64,000 nt of DNA from Mycolicibacterium grossiae (lineage in GTDB: Bacteria; Actinomycetota; Actinomycetes; Mycobacteriales; Mycobacteriaceae): NCBI RefSeq assembly GCF_008329645.1, contig NZ_CP043474.1:2294001-2358000 (forward strand). The letters are read 5' to 3'. How positions within the stretch are numbered: position 1 is the stretch's first letter; each line of letters starts with the position of its first letter. Under the pieces are notes generated by a model, which made no database searches, had not been told where the DNA came from, and saw nothing but the letters and a program-made list of their open reading frames with translations. The position numbers were made by a program, and so were the translations under genes. Of the stretch, positions 35,440-46,499 are shown piece by piece.

Positions 35440-35785
35440 GACGACGATTCCCCCCGAATCATCCGCGCGAGTTAACTGTGGCGCGCGACCGCGTCGTTCA
35501 ATGCCCGCGAACGAGGTCGCTCTCCCATGCGCCTGCAGGTGAATGTACCAGTCTCGGCCAGTTTTCGTAGGCTGGCTGACGTTGCCGCCGCTTCGACGAA
35601 TCGGCGCGGAATGCTTAGCTCAATCCGAGTCGGAAGCGCGCTCGCGGGGACGCGCTGATTGCTCCGACGGGAAGTCGCAAGCCACGGCGTCGCTGTGCAC
35701 CGCCGCCAAAGACGCCCACCGAACCACACATGACGACTTGACCGATCCGCAGTCCCGGAACGCCGCGATGTGTCACCGTTTACCC
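35440..35785. promoter_or_regulatory. Divergent intergenic region, acyltransferase / PE-PPE hydrolase
   Basis: 346 bases with no supported gene. It must carry the promoters of both divergent genes. A weak inverted repeat lies in CCAGTCTCGGCCAG at about 35549-35562. Right of about 35.6 kb the G+C climbs back to the flanking level, so the low-G+C island ends here. Otherwise nothing is recognised. Confidence 0.35.
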
Positions 35786-37570
35786 ATGCGTAAGTCGGCG
35801 AGAGCGTTCCTGCTCGTCATCGTGTCCCTCATCGGCGCCATAGGCCTCACGATCGGCGCGGCCTTCTCGGCAGCGCTCGCCTTCGGCGCGGTCGCGCTCA
35901 TCGTCCCGGGCACCGGCACGCCGAACCCCGGCAGCGTCGAGAACTACATGTCTCAGGCTCAGAAGCGGTACCTGCAGGACACTGCCTGCGCCGACGCCGC
36001 GTCGTGCTCACTGCAGGGCATCGACTACCCGGCGTCGTTCTGGCCGCTGGCGATCATCCCGAACTGGTGCCGCTCGGGCCCGGACGGGTGCGACAAGTGG
36101 GACGAGTCGGTCGGCAAGGGCACCGCCCAGCTGACCACCCAGCTGAACACCGTGCTGACCACCACCAACGAGCAGGTCGTCGTCTTCGGCTACTCGCAGG
36201 GCGGCGCCGTGGTCTCCAACGTGCTGTCGGGCTATATCAACAACCTCTCCCAGGAGCAGAAGGACCGGATCAAGGTCGTCACCATCGGCGGCATCCAGAC
36301 GCCCGACGGCGGCCTGTGGTCGCGCCTCGGCTTCTTCGGCTACATCCCGATCCTCGACGTCACGCTGCAGCCGCCGATGAACCCGAACACCGGCGTCGAC
36401 TTCATCAGCTACGCCTTCCACTTCGACCCCGTCGCCGACGCCCCACGCTATTGGGGCAACCCGTTCGCGCTGCTCAACGCTTTCGCGGCGCTGGAGACCG
36501 TGCACGGCTACTACCTCACCCCGAATGGCAACGGCCCCGATGAGACGCTGCCGTATGGCTACACCGACACCACGCTTGCGACCCAATTGAACTGCTCGGC
36601 GAGCCCGAAGAATTGCCGCGAGGACGCCAACGGCAATCAGTACATCGTCATCCCGGCGACGTCGCTGCCGATTGCCGACCTGGCTTATGAACTCACGCCC
36701 AGCGCGCTGCGGCCGCTGATCAAGCCCTTCCTCGAACTGGTGGCCCCGGCCTACCGCGTCCTCGCCGAGCTGGGCTACGACTACACCGGCGACCCCAGCG
36801 TCGGCACGCCGCTGTCGATTCTTCCGTTCAACCCGTTCACCTTCAACCCGGTGAACTTCGCAGTGCAGTTCGCCAGCGCGATCGTCCAGGGCATCACCAA
36901 CGCCCTGGGCGGCGGCACCAGCCTCTCGCCGCTGAACCCGCCGACCACGTCCCCGGCGCCGACCGTCGCGCCGGCGATCCAGGCGCTCAGCCGGCTGGCG
37001 GGCGATCAGACGCCGGTCGCGACGCTCGCCGCGGCCACAGCGGGTACCGAGAAGGCGGCCGGTGCCGCGGAGGCGGCTCAGCCCGTCTCGAGCGAACCCA
37101 CTGTGGCGCAGCCGGAACCGGTCGTCGACGCGACTCCGGCCGTCCGTGCCGAACCCGTCGTGAAGGAGCCGGCGACGGCCGCGCCGGTCGAGACCCTGCC
37201 GGCGACGACCGAACCCGTGCAGACCGCGCCGGTCACGAGCGATCCGACCACGACCGAGCCAGTGAAGACCGAGCCAGTGAAGACCGAGCCCGTTCAGGCC
37301 AAGCCCGTCGAGGCCCCGTCGAGCACGACTGAACCGGTGACCGAGCCGACCAAGACCGAGCCGGCCACGACGCAACCGGCGAAGGTGGAGCCGATCAAGC
37401 CGACGACGTCCACGGTCACCAAGGAGGACCCCGCCGACACCGCGAACAAGGTCGAGCCGAAGAAGGCCGACGTCGGCGGCGCGAAGGACTCGGATGCCGC
37501 CAAGGACTCGGACGCCAAGAATGGCGGCGACGCGGGAGGTTCGGCAGGCGAGGCGAAGGCCGCCGCCTGA
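35786..37570 (+). CDS. PE-PPE-domain serine hydrolase with Thr-Glu-Pro-rich tail
   Basis: A 594-residue exported protein. The membrane/signal segment RAFLLVIVSLIGAIGLTIGAAF is followed by VPGTGTPNPGSVENYMSQAQ, the start of the mycobacterial PE-PPE alpha/beta-hydrolase domain. The nucleophile elbow GYSQGG places Ser at residue 137. Later family segments (YWGNPFALLNAFAALETVHGYY) supply the rest of the domain. After about residue 400 comes a long disordered tail rich in Thr, Glu and Pro, with TEPVK-type repeats, ending in Lys/Asp/Gly-rich sequence. PE-PPE-domain enzymes are esterases or acyltransferases of outer-envelope lipids. ATG at 35786 (or 35768). Confidence 0.85.
   Translation: MRKSARAFLLVIVSLIGAIGLTIGAAFSAALAFGAVALIVPGTGTPNPGSVENYMSQAQKRYLQDTACADAASCSLQGIDYPASFWPLAIIPNWCRSGPDGCDKWDESVGKGTAQLTTQLNTVLTTTNEQVVVFGYSQGGAVVSNVLSGYINNLSQEQKDRIKVVTIGGIQTPDGGLWSRLGFFGYIPILDVTLQPPMNPNTGVDFISYAFHFDPVADAPRYWGNPFALLNAFAALETVHGYYLTPNGNGPDETLPYGYTDTTLATQLNCSASPKNCREDANGNQYIVIPATSLPIADLAYELTPSALRPLIKPFLELVAPAYRVLAELGYDYTGDPSVGTPLSILPFNPFTFNPVNFAVQFASAIVQGITNALGGGTSLSPLNPPTTSPAPTVAPAIQALSRLAGDQTPVATLAAATAGTEKAAGAAEAAQPVSSEPTVAQPEPVVDATPAVRAEPVVKEPATAAPVETLPATTEPVQTAPVTSDPTTTEPVKTEPVKTEPVQAKPVEAPSSTTEPVTEPTKTEPATTQPAKVEPIKPTTSTVTKEDPADTANKVEPKKADVGGAKDSDAAKDSDAKNGGDAGGSAGEAKAAA
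37256..37290 (+). repeat. 15-base tandem repeat in the PE-PPE hydrolase tail
   Basis: GAGCCAGTGAAGACC is present twice in tandem (37256-37270, 37271-37285) and begins a third time, encoding EPVKT units. Related but less exact TEPV/TEPA units spread over 37200-37400. Such tracts vary in length between strains. Confidence 0.8.
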
Positions 37571-37571
37571 C

Positions 37572-37593
37572 CCCGGGCGTCAGGACACCCGGG
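37572..37593. terminator. Hairpin between convergent PE-PPE hydrolase and rmlCD
   Basis: CCCGGGCGTC (37572-37581) pairs with GACACCCGGG (37584-37593) with one mismatch. It lies in the 9-base gap and the end of rmlCD. Placed to end both convergent transcripts, without a T-tract. Confidence 0.4.
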
Positions 37594-39007
37594 CGCCGAC
37601 CTCGCGTCTGACGTACGCCGCCAGCGCGTCGCCGGCGTCTTCGGGTGTGAAGCCGACGTTGGTGATCTTCGTCAGGTCCAGCACACTGTTGCGGGGCCGC
37701 GGCGCGACGGGACCGGTTGCCGTCGCGAAGTATCCGTCGGTGGCGACGCCGGTGATGCGATCGGGATCGTGGCCGGCAAGGGCGAACGTGCTCCGCGCGA
37801 CGTCGGCCCACGACGTCGCGTCACCGGACCCCGTGACGTTGTAGGTGCCGAAGGGGGCGGCGCTCTCGGCGAGATGCCGGATCGCCTTCGCCAGATCGGT
37901 CGTGAACGTCAGCCGGCCGCGTTGGTCGTCGACGACGCGGGGATCAACGCCACGCTCGGCGAGCGACAGCATGGTGCGGACGAAGTTCTTGCCCTCACCG
38001 ATGACCCAAGACGTCCGGACGACGTAGTGCCGAGGCACGGTGGCGACCACGCGGTCCGCGGCAGCCTTCGTCTGCCCGTAGACGCCGAGGGGCGAGACGG
38101 CGTCATCCTCGAGGTAGGGCCGGGAGGCACTGCCGTCGAAGACGTAGTCACTGGAGACGTGGATCAGCGTGATCCCGTGCGCGGTCGCGACATTCGCCAG
38201 CGCGGCGACACCGTCGACGTTCACGACCCACGCGGCGGCACGGCCCTCCGCCGTCTCCGCGGCATCGACGGCCGTGTAGGCCGCGGCGTTGACGATGGTG
38301 CCGTAGTCACGCCAGCGTCGTGCCCCGGCCAGGCTCGAGGTCAGGTCGAGTTCGGTGCGGTCGGCGAACTCGACGTCCGCGCGGCCGTGGTAGGCCTCGC
38401 GCAGAGCGCGCCCGAGTTGCCCGGCGGCACCGACGATCAGCGTCTTCCGCGGAGGGATCGGAGTGATGTCACGCAGGCGCGGGTGGTCGCGGTCCTTCGC
38501 CGAGAGTTCGGCCTCCGCGAGGGGGATGGGCCAGGCGATCGCGGCGGTCTCGTCGGCGAGGTTGATCGACGTGTACTGGGCATCGGCCGAATAGTGGTCG
38601 TTGACGAGGTAGGTGTACGCGGTGTGGGGCTCGAGCGTCTGGAACGAATTGCCCACGCCCCGCGGAACGAACACGGCGCGTGAGGGATCGAGTTCGGCGG
38701 TGAAGACGGCGCCGAATGTCGGGCCATCACGCAGATCGACCCACGCGCCGAAGATGCGGCCGGTCGCGACCGACACGAACTTGTCCCAGGGCTCGGCGTG
38801 GATGCCACGCGTGGTGCCGGCAGCGTCGTTGAACGACACGTTGTTCTGTACCGGTCCGAAGTCCGGCAGGCCGAGCGCCTGCATCTTCTCGCGCTGCCAG
38901 TTCTCCTTGAACCATCCGCGATTGTCCCCGTGCACGGGCAGGTCCCACACCGTCAGGCCGGCGATGGGCGTGCTCTGCGCAGCGAGGGGCTTGCCGTATT
39001 CGGTCAC
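37580..39007 (-). CDS. Bifunctional dTDP-4-dehydrorhamnose 3,5-epimerase/reductase (RmlC-RmlD fusion)
   Basis: A 475-residue fusion. Residues about 15-190 are RmlC: cupin with GIHAEPWDKFVSVATGRIFGAWVDLR (catalytic His and Lys) and YLVNDHYSADAQY. Residues about 195-475 are RmlD: Rossmann motif LIVGAAGQLGRAL, SSDYVFDG, and the YGQTKAAAD Tyr-Lys pair. It turns dTDP-4-keto-6-deoxyglucose into dTDP-L-rhamnose in one protein. In M. tuberculosis the two enzymes are separate genes (rmlC Rv3465, rmlD Rv3266c). Last gene of the minus-strand rml operon, 8 bases after rmlB. G+C is high, unlike the EPS core. Confidence 0.92.
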   Translation of the reverse strand: MTEYGKPLAAQSTPIAGLTVWDLPVHGDNRGWFKENWQREKMQALGLPDFGPVQNNVSFNDAAGTTRGIHAEPWDKFVSVATGRIFGAWVDLRDGPTFGAVFTAELDPSRAVFVPRGVGNSFQTLEPHTAYTYLVNDHYSADAQYTSINLADETAAIAWPIPLAEAELSAKDRDHPRLRDITPIPPRKTLIVGAAGQLGRALREAYHGRADVEFADRTELDLTSSLAGARRWRDYGTIVNAAAYTAVDAAETAEGRAAAWVVNVDGVAALANVATAHGITLIHVSSDYVFDGSASRPYLEDDAVSPLGVYGQTKAAADRVVATVPRHYVVRTSWVIGEGKNFVRTMLSLAERGVDPRVVDDQRGRLTFTTDLAKAIRHLAESAAPFGTYNVTGSGDATSWADVARSTFALAGHDPDRITGVATDGYFATATGPVAPRPRNSVLDLTKITNVGFTPEDAGDALAAYVRREVGARVS

Positions 39008-39015
39008 GTCGTCAC

Positions 39016-40883
<1,868 letters not shown>

Positions 40884-41030
40884 GCGGACATGGTGACACA
40901 CGCCGGCCCACATTGCCTAGTCGAACGTTTGCTAGATCCGCACGTCGGTGTCAATCCAACGCCCTTTGGGTCGTCATTCAGCTAACCCAGAGAGGGTCTG
41001 AATGCGGTGCTGGACAGCGCCCACCAGCGC

Positions 41031-41062
41031 AAAACGCCCCGACACATCGGTGTCGGGGCGTT
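41031..41062 (-). terminator. Rho-independent terminator after the mycolate methyltransferase run
   Basis: A perfect 13-bp stem: AACGCCCCGACAC (41033-41045) and GTGTCGGGGCGTT (41050-41062) around a 4-base loop. On the minus strand it is followed by TTTT (complement of 41031-41034). It lies 16 bases past the stop of the methyltransferase at 41078. Confidence 0.85.
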
Positions 41063-41077
41063 CGCGGTTCGATGCGG

Positions 41078-41971
41078 TCAGGCGGCGGCAGCCTGCTTCA
41101 GGTACGTCACCAGGCTCACGTCGAGCGCCTCGTCGACGTAGTAGTACTGACAGCCCGTCAGGTACCGCATGTAGTCGTCGTAGGACTGCTCGCCGGCGGC
41201 GGCGATCGCCTCGTCGCGGTGCTGCTCGAGGCGGGCTGCCCAGATGCCGAGCGTCTTGATGTAGTGGTTGCGCAGGGAGAGCGGCTCGGGAACGGTGAAG
41301 CCGGCCTTCTCACCGTGCTCCACCAGCATCTTGGTCGACGGAATCCGGCCTCCCGGGAAGATCGTCTCGGCCATGAACTTGGCGAAGCGGGCCAGCTCGA
41401 AGGTGAGCTTCTTGCCACGCGCCCGCAGATCGTCGGGGTGGTAGCCACAGCTGCTCTGAATGGTCATCCGGCCGTCCTCGGGCAGGATCTCGAAGCAGGT
41501 CTTGAAGAACTCGTCGAAACGCTCGAAGCCGAAGTGCTCGATGGCCTCGATGGACACGATGCGGTCGACGGGGGAGTGGAACTGCTCCCAGCCCTCGAGC
41601 CGGACGTCGAACGTGCGGTCGGACTTGGCGTTGGCGAGCAGCCGGCTGCAGTAGGCCTGCTGGTTCTTGCTCAGCGTCAGGCCGATGACGTTCACGTCGT
41701 ACTTCTCCATGGCCCGCTGCAGCGTCAGGCCCCAGCCGCAGCCCACCTCGAGCAGCGTCATCCCCGGCTTGAGGTCCAGCCGCTCGAGGTGCTGGTCGAC
41801 GTTGGCGATCTGGGCCTCGGACAGCGTGGCGTTCGGGCCGGTGAAGTAGGCGCAGCTGTACTTGCGCGTCGGGTCCTGAAAGACACCGAAGAAGTCGTCG
41901 GACAGGTCGTAGTGCGCCTGGATGTCCTCGAAGTGAGGAGTGAGGTCCTTGGTGCCGGTGGTGTCAGCCAT
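41078..41971 (-). CDS. mmaA4: Mycolic acid methyltransferase, MmaA4-like
   Basis: A 297-residue SAM-dependent mycolate-modifying enzyme. SAM motif [14 protein letters not shown] near residue 75; lipid-pocket and bicarbonate-site segments [13 protein letters not shown] near 140. The C-terminal half ([48 protein letters not shown]) matches MmaA4 in my recollection of the M. tuberculosis protein much better than MmaA1, MmaA2 or CmaA2. MmaA4 adds methyl and hydroxyl groups at the distal position, leading to keto- and methoxy-mycolates. Located as mmaA4 is, nearest the rplA side. The paralogue assignment needs a tree. Confidence 0.8.
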   Translation of the reverse strand: MADTTGTKDLTPHFEDIQAHYDLSDDFFGVFQDPTRKYSCAYFTGPNATLSEAQIANVDQHLERLDLKPGMTLLEVGCGWGLTLQRAMEKYDVNVIGLTLSKNQQAYCSRLLANAKSDRTFDVRLEGWEQFHSPVDRIVSIEAIEHFGFERFDEFFKTCFEILPEDGRMTIQSSCGYHPDDLRARGKKLTFELARFAKFMAETIFPGGRIPSTKMLVEHGEKAGFTVPEPLSLRNHYIKTLGIWAARLEQHRDEAIAAAGEQSYDDYMRYLTGCQYYYVDEALDVSLVTYLKQAAAA

Positions 41972-42085
41972 GTTTCTCCTGCGGGGCCTTTCCTCGCGAC
42001 AGCTGCGAGCAGCCGATTCGTGTTTCTGATGCGGTGACCGAACCCTACGGGGTCCGGCGCCCAAGACGGGCCCGACTAGCCGTAC

Positions 42086-42116
42086 ACCCTAGCGTTTTGG
42101 GTGTTCGGCAGACCAA
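42086..42116 (-). promoter_or_regulatory. Promoter-like element for the MmaA4-like gene
   Basis: On the minus strand TTGGTC (complement of 42111-42116), 19-base spacer, TAGGGT (complement of 42086-42091). A plausible weak promoter upstream of the start at 41971. Confidence 0.3.
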
Positions 42117-42142
42117 TGCGGTTGCCGGTCGGGCGCGGCCAC

Positions 42143-43021
42143 TCACTTCTGGCAGGTGAACTGATTCACGTCGATGAACCCGCGGCGGAACATGTCCGCG
42201 CACCCCGTCAGGTAGTGCATGTACCGGTCGTAGACCTCCACGGACTGCAGCGCGACGGCCTCCTCGCGGCGAGCCTGCAACGCCTCGGCCCACAGGTCGA
42301 GCGTGCGCGCGTAGTGCAGCTGCAGCGATTGCACGCGGGTCACGTCGAAACCGGCCGCAGTGGCGTGCTCGCGCACCTGGTCGATCGCCGGCAGCTGCCC
42401 GCCCGGGAAGATCTCCTTGGCGATGAACAGCGTGAACCGCGCGACGTCCATGCTCAGCGGAATCCCGCGCTCCTTCACCTCAGCCATCATCAGCCGCGTG
42501 ATCGTGTGGAGCAGCATCACGCCGTCGTCGGGCAGCACCCGGTTCGCCATCGCGAAGAAGGCCTCCCACCGGTCGGCGCCGAAGTGCTCGAACGCGCCGA
42601 TCGACACGATGCGGTCGACGGGCTCGTCGAACTGCTCCCAGCCCTGCAGCTGCACGCGCCGCGAACGGGCGCTGTCCAGGCCCTCGAAGGCCTTCTGCAC
42701 GTGTGCGTACTGGTTCTCCGACAGCGTCAGACCGACGACGTTGACGTCGTAGCGCTCGATGGCCCGCAGCATCGTCGCGCCCCACCCGCAACCGACGTCC
42801 AGCAGCGTCATCCCCGGTTCGAGACCGAGCTTGCCCAACGACAGGTCGATCTTCGCCAGCTGCGCCTCCTGCAGCGTCATGTCGTCGCGCTCGAAGTAGG
42901 CGCAGCTGTAGGTCTGCGTCGGGTCCAGGAACAACCGGTAGAAGTCGTCGGACAGGTCGTAGTGGGTCTGGACGTCGTCGAAGTGCGGCGTCAGATCGGA
43001 CGAGGGCGTGGAGGAAGACAA
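42143..43021 (-). CDS. Mycolic acid methyltransferase (cyclopropane synthase family)
   Basis: A 292-residue paralogue of the MmaA/CmaA/PcaA family: [29 protein letters not shown] at the start, SAM motif LLDVGCGWGATMLRAIERY, DRIVSIGAFEHFG, and the C-terminal YMHYLTGCADMFRRG. The opening resembles PcaA and MmaA2, which make cis-cyclopropanes, but MmaA3-like function cannot be ruled out. Cytosolic, acting on AcpM-bound meromycolate. It lies between two paralogues on the same strand with about 120-170-base gaps, so each may have its own promoter. Confidence 0.85.
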   Translation of the reverse strand: MSSSTPSSDLTPHFDDVQTHYDLSDDFYRLFLDPTQTYSCAYFERDDMTLQEAQLAKIDLSLGKLGLEPGMTLLDVGCGWGATMLRAIERYDVNVVGLTLSENQYAHVQKAFEGLDSARSRRVQLQGWEQFDEPVDRIVSIGAFEHFGADRWEAFFAMANRVLPDDGVMLLHTITRLMMAEVKERGIPLSMDVARFTLFIAKEIFPGGQLPAIDQVREHATAAGFDVTRVQSLQLHYARTLDLWAEALQARREEAVALQSVEVYDRYMHYLTGCADMFRRGFIDVNQFTCQK

Positions 43022-43140
43022 GGGGCTGTGGTCACCAATCGGTTGCGGCGCCGAGCCCTCGGTGTGGTCGAGGACGTCGGAGAGTTCGCCGGCGCGTGGC
43101 GTCCCAGGCTACCCGGGGCCCCTGTGCTCGCCGAAATTCG

Positions 43141-44019
43141 CTACTTGACCAACGTGAACTGGTTGACGTCGGTGTAGCCCTTGCGGAATGAATCCGCGCA
43201 CCCCGTCAGGTAGTGCATGTAGCGGTCGTAGACCTCTTCGGACTGCACCTCGATGGCCTTCTCGCGGTTCGCTTCCAGCGCGGCAGCCCACGTGTCGAGC
43301 GTGCGCGCGTAGTGCGGCTGCAGCGACTGCTCACGGGTGAGCGTGAAGCCGGCCTTGGCGGCGTGCTCGCCGACGAGGTCGATGGTCGGCAGGTACCCGC
43401 CGGGGAAGATCTCGGTGAGGATGAACTTGATGAACCGCGCGACCGAGAACGTTAGCGGGATCTTGCGTTCGGCCATCTGCGGGATGGTCAGCGCCGTGAT
43501 GGTGTGCAGCAGCATCACGCCGTCGTCGGGCAGGACCTCGTAGGCCTTCGTGAAGAAGTCGTCCCAGCGGTCGCGGCCGAAGTGCTCGAAGGCGCCGATC
43601 GACACGATGCGATCGACGGGCTGGTCGAAGTTCTCCCAGCCCTCCAGGCGGATCTCCTTGGTGCGCGGGCTGTCGGAGGCGGCGAACACCCGCTCGACGT
43701 GGGCCTTCTGGTTCTCGCTGAGCGTCAGACCGATCACGTTGACGTCGTAGCGCTCGATCGCCCGCATCATCGTGTAGCCCCAGCCGCAGCCGACGTCGAG
43801 CAAGGTCATGCCGGGCTCCAGGCCGAGCTTGCCGAGCGCCAGGTCGACCTTCGCGCGCTGGGCCTCCTCGAGCGTCATGTCGTCGCGCTCGAAGTAGGCG
43901 CAGCTGTACATCTGGCTCGGGTCGAGAAACAGCCGGAAGAAGTCGTCGGAGAGGTCGTAGTGCGCCTGGACGTCCTCGAAGTGCGGCTTCAGCTTGTCCT
44001 TGCGCGTCGTGTTCGCCAT
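43141..44019 (-). CDS. Mycolic acid methyltransferase (cyclopropane synthase family)
   Basis: A 292-residue member with [25 protein letters not shown] motif LLDVGCGWGYTMMRAIERYDV, DRIVSIGAFEHFG and C-terminal YMHYLTGCADSFRKGYTDVNQFTLVK. By memory it is closest to the MmaA2/CmaA2 group. ATG at 44019 is preferred; the longer frame to 44193 is not conserved in type. First of the three tandem methyltransferases downstream of lipG on the minus strand. The trio probably arose by tandem duplication. Confidence 0.85.
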   Translation of the reverse strand: MANTTRKDKLKPHFEDVQAHYDLSDDFFRLFLDPSQMYSCAYFERDDMTLEEAQRAKVDLALGKLGLEPGMTLLDVGCGWGYTMMRAIERYDVNVIGLTLSENQKAHVERVFAASDSPRTKEIRLEGWENFDQPVDRIVSIGAFEHFGRDRWDDFFTKAYEVLPDDGVMLLHTITALTIPQMAERKIPLTFSVARFIKFILTEIFPGGYLPTIDLVGEHAAKAGFTLTREQSLQPHYARTLDTWAAALEANREKAIEVQSEEVYDRYMHYLTGCADSFRKGYTDVNQFTLVK

Positions 44020-44141
44020 GGTCGAACTCGCCTTTCTGGCTCGGCAGAGGCGCGCCCGGAGTCGGCACTGACGCCCCCGCGGCGCTGGTGCGCTCGAAGG
44101 GAATGTTACGCGTCGTGGCTTGACAACCACGAATCGCGCCG

Positions 44142-45047
44142 TCAGGCGGCGTCGGCGAACGTCTTCTGCAACTCCGCGACGATGTCGTCCCACAGCGGCT
44201 CGGGGAGTTCGTGTCCCATGCCGTCGAACAGCACCAGCCGGGCGTTCGGGATCGCCTTCGCGATCGCCTTGCCGCCCGAGGGCCGCATCAGCTTGTCGGC
44301 CTTGCCGTGGATGACGACCGTCGGTGCGGTGATCCGCTTGTCGTAGTGCAGCAGGCTGCCGCTGCCGGTGATGGCGTTGAACTGCCGCGCGATGCCCTGC
44401 GGGTAGTAGGCGCGGTCGTAGAACGCGACCGCGTCGGCGCGCAGCGTCTCCTCCGACGCCGGATAGCCCGGGCTGCCGATGATCCGGCTCACCCGGATGG
44501 AGTTCTCGATGATGACGTCGCGCGGCGAATCCGGCGACGGGCCGGTGATCACCGCCAGCAGCTGCTGCGGACCGGGCGGCGGCAGCAATGGCTGATTGTT
44601 CGACGAGAAGATCACGCCGAGCCCCCGTGTGCGTGCGGCATGCCGGGCGGCGACGACCTGCGCGATCATCCCGCCCATCGAGCCGCCCACGACGTGGGCG
44701 CGCTCGATGCCGAGGTGGTCGAGCAGCGCGGCGGCGTCGTCGGCCATGTCCTCGAGCGTGTACACCGACGGGCTCTTCACCCCGAGGAAGGACCGGACCA
44801 TGTTGCCGACCTGGGATCCCTTGGTGCGCCGGCCGTCGAAGTGGCTCGACAGCCCGACGTCGCGGTTGTCGTACCGGATGACGCGGTACCCCTGGTCGAC
44901 GAGTTTGCGGCAGAAGCCCTCCCGCCAGAACGTCAGCTGCGCGCCGAGGCCCATGATGAGCAGGATGGCGGGATCGCCCTCGTCGCCCATGTCCTCGTAG
45001 TGGATGTCCAGATCCCCGGACCGGGCCTTGCCCTCGCGAACGTCCAT
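44142..45047 (-). CDS. lipG: Alpha/beta hydrolase LipG
   Basis: A 301-residue alpha/beta hydrolase with the nucleophile elbow VVGGSMGGMIAQ (Ser near residue 125), RYDNRDVGLS, an acid in HGKADKLM and the late His in GMGHELPE. LipG of M. tuberculosis (Rv0646c) is a phospholipase/thioesterase and lies in the same place between mmaA1 and the ABC1 kinase. The start codon ATG 45047 lies 7 bases after the kinase stop, so the two are co-transcribed. Confidence 0.88.
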   Translation of the reverse strand: MDVREGKARSGDLDIHYEDMGDEGDPAILLIMGLGAQLTFWREGFCRKLVDQGYRVIRYDNRDVGLSSHFDGRRTKGSQVGNMVRSFLGVKSPSVYTLEDMADDAAALLDHLGIERAHVVGGSMGGMIAQVVAARHAARTRGLGVIFSSNNQPLLPPPGPQQLLAVITGPSPDSPRDVIIENSIRVSRIIGSPGYPASEETLRADAVAFYDRAYYPQGIARQFNAITGSGSLLHYDKRITAPTVVIHGKADKLMRPSGGKAIAKAIPNARLVLFDGMGHELPEPLWDDIVAELQKTFADAA

Positions 45048-45054
45048 GCGGCCC

Positions 45055-46440
45055 TCAGACCTCCAACTCGTCGACGGACTCCTCGAGGACGTCCTCGTTG
45101 TCCTTGTGCTCCCTGCTGACCTCTACCATGAAGTTGGCGAAGTATCCGGTCAGCTGCGGATCGTTCATCATTTGCCACTTCGGCGCGAGTAGCTTCATGT
45201 ATCGCTCCACGTAGAGGAACTGCTTGCCGATCAGCACCAGTTCGCGCGGCAGCTTCACGTCGTAGGCGTCGGCGAGCGCGGAGAGCTGCTTGCCGATCTC
45301 GGCGTAGCTCAGATCCCCCAGCGACGTCATGGTCAGAGGCGTCGCGAACTTCTCCAGATCCTTGGCCGCCTGCGCCTCCGGCTTCACGGTGCCCACGGCC
45401 CCCATCAGCACGACGATCTTCCCCGCAGCGGCGTGGTCCTTCTTGACCAGCAGCGCGTACACCAGTTCGCGCAGCAGCCAGCGGGTGCGCGGATCGATGC
45501 GGCCCATGATGCCGAAGTCGAAGAACACGATCTTGCCGTCGTCGTCGACGTACAGGTTGCCCGCATGCAGGTCGCCGTGGAACAGGCCGTGCCGCAGGCC
45601 GCCCTCGAACACGCTGAACAGCAACGCCTTCACCAGGTCGACGCCGTCGAAGCCCTTCTTGCGGATCGCGGCGACGTCGTCGATGCGGACGCCGGAGATG
45701 CGCTCCATGGTCAGCACGCGCGCGCTCGTCAGATCCCAGTAGACCTGCGCCACCCGGATGTTCTCGCCCAGCGGCGAGGCGTGCATGTGCGACACCCACG
45801 CGTCCATCGACTGCGCCTCGAGGCGGAAGTCGAGTTCCTCGGCGAGGTTGTCGGCGAAGTCGGCGACGACGTCCTGGGCGCTCAGGCGCTGGCCGAGCTT
45901 GGCGTACTCGACCAGGCGCGCACCGCGCTTGAGGATCTGCAGGTCGGCCGCGACCCGGCGACGGATGCCGGGCCGTTGGATCTTGACCACGACCTCCTCA
46001 CCGGTGTGCAGCGTGGCGTAGTGCACCTGCGCGATGGACGCCGATGCAAACGGCTCCTCGTCGAAGTGCTTGAACAGGTTCTTCGGATCGTCGCCCAGCT
46101 CCTCCTTGAACAGCCGGTGCACGTCCTCCTTCTTCGCCGGCGGCACTCGGTCGAGCAGACTGCGGAACTCGCGGCTGAGCGGCTCGCCGAAGGCGCCGGG
46201 GCTCGAGGCGATGATCTGACCGAGCTTGACGTACGTGGGGCCGAGGTCGGCGAAGGTCTGAGGCAGCTGCTTGACCACCTTCTGCTGCAGCGAGCCGCGA
46301 CCCACGAGGCTGGAAACGACGCGAGCACCGGTCCGGGTGACCTGCCACCCGGTGGCGCCGACGCGCGCGACCTCGAACGGGAGCGGCACCCGGTCCAGCT
46401 TGGCTACCTCGCGGTGGGGTGTGTTCCGCGTAGTACTCAT
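45055..46440 (-). CDS. ABC1/AarF/UbiB-family atypical kinase
   Basis: A 461-residue UbiB-like kinase (Rv0647c position). Signature KxGQ is present as GPTYVKLGQIIASSPGAF; the Ala-rich nucleotide loop appears as SASIAQVH; later ExDFxxEAxN-like (AEELDFRLEAQSMD), LFHGDLHAGNLY and VFFDFGIMGR. These proteins are atypical ATPases linked to lipid and quinone metabolism. The role in mycobacteria is not settled. Upstream of lipG and the mycolate methyltransferases, so an envelope lipid role is plausible (context only). Confidence 0.9.
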   Translation of the reverse strand: MSTTRNTPHREVAKLDRVPLPFEVARVGATGWQVTRTGARVVSSLVGRGSLQQKVVKQLPQTFADLGPTYVKLGQIIASSPGAFGEPLSREFRSLLDRVPPAKKEDVHRLFKEELGDDPKNLFKHFDEEPFASASIAQVHYATLHTGEEVVVKIQRPGIRRRVAADLQILKRGARLVEYAKLGQRLSAQDVVADFADNLAEELDFRLEAQSMDAWVSHMHASPLGENIRVAQVYWDLTSARVLTMERISGVRIDDVAAIRKKGFDGVDLVKALLFSVFEGGLRHGLFHGDLHAGNLYVDDDGKIVFFDFGIMGRIDPRTRWLLRELVYALLVKKDHAAAGKIVVLMGAVGTVKPEAQAAKDLEKFATPLTMTSLGDLSYAEIGKQLSALADAYDVKLPRELVLIGKQFLYVERYMKLLAPKWQMMNDPQLTGYFANFMVEVSREHKDNEDVLEESVDELEV

Positions 46441-46499
46441 GACTGCAGTGTCTCAAAAGCCGCGAAGACGCCAAAAATCCGTGTGCACCAGGTCACAGG

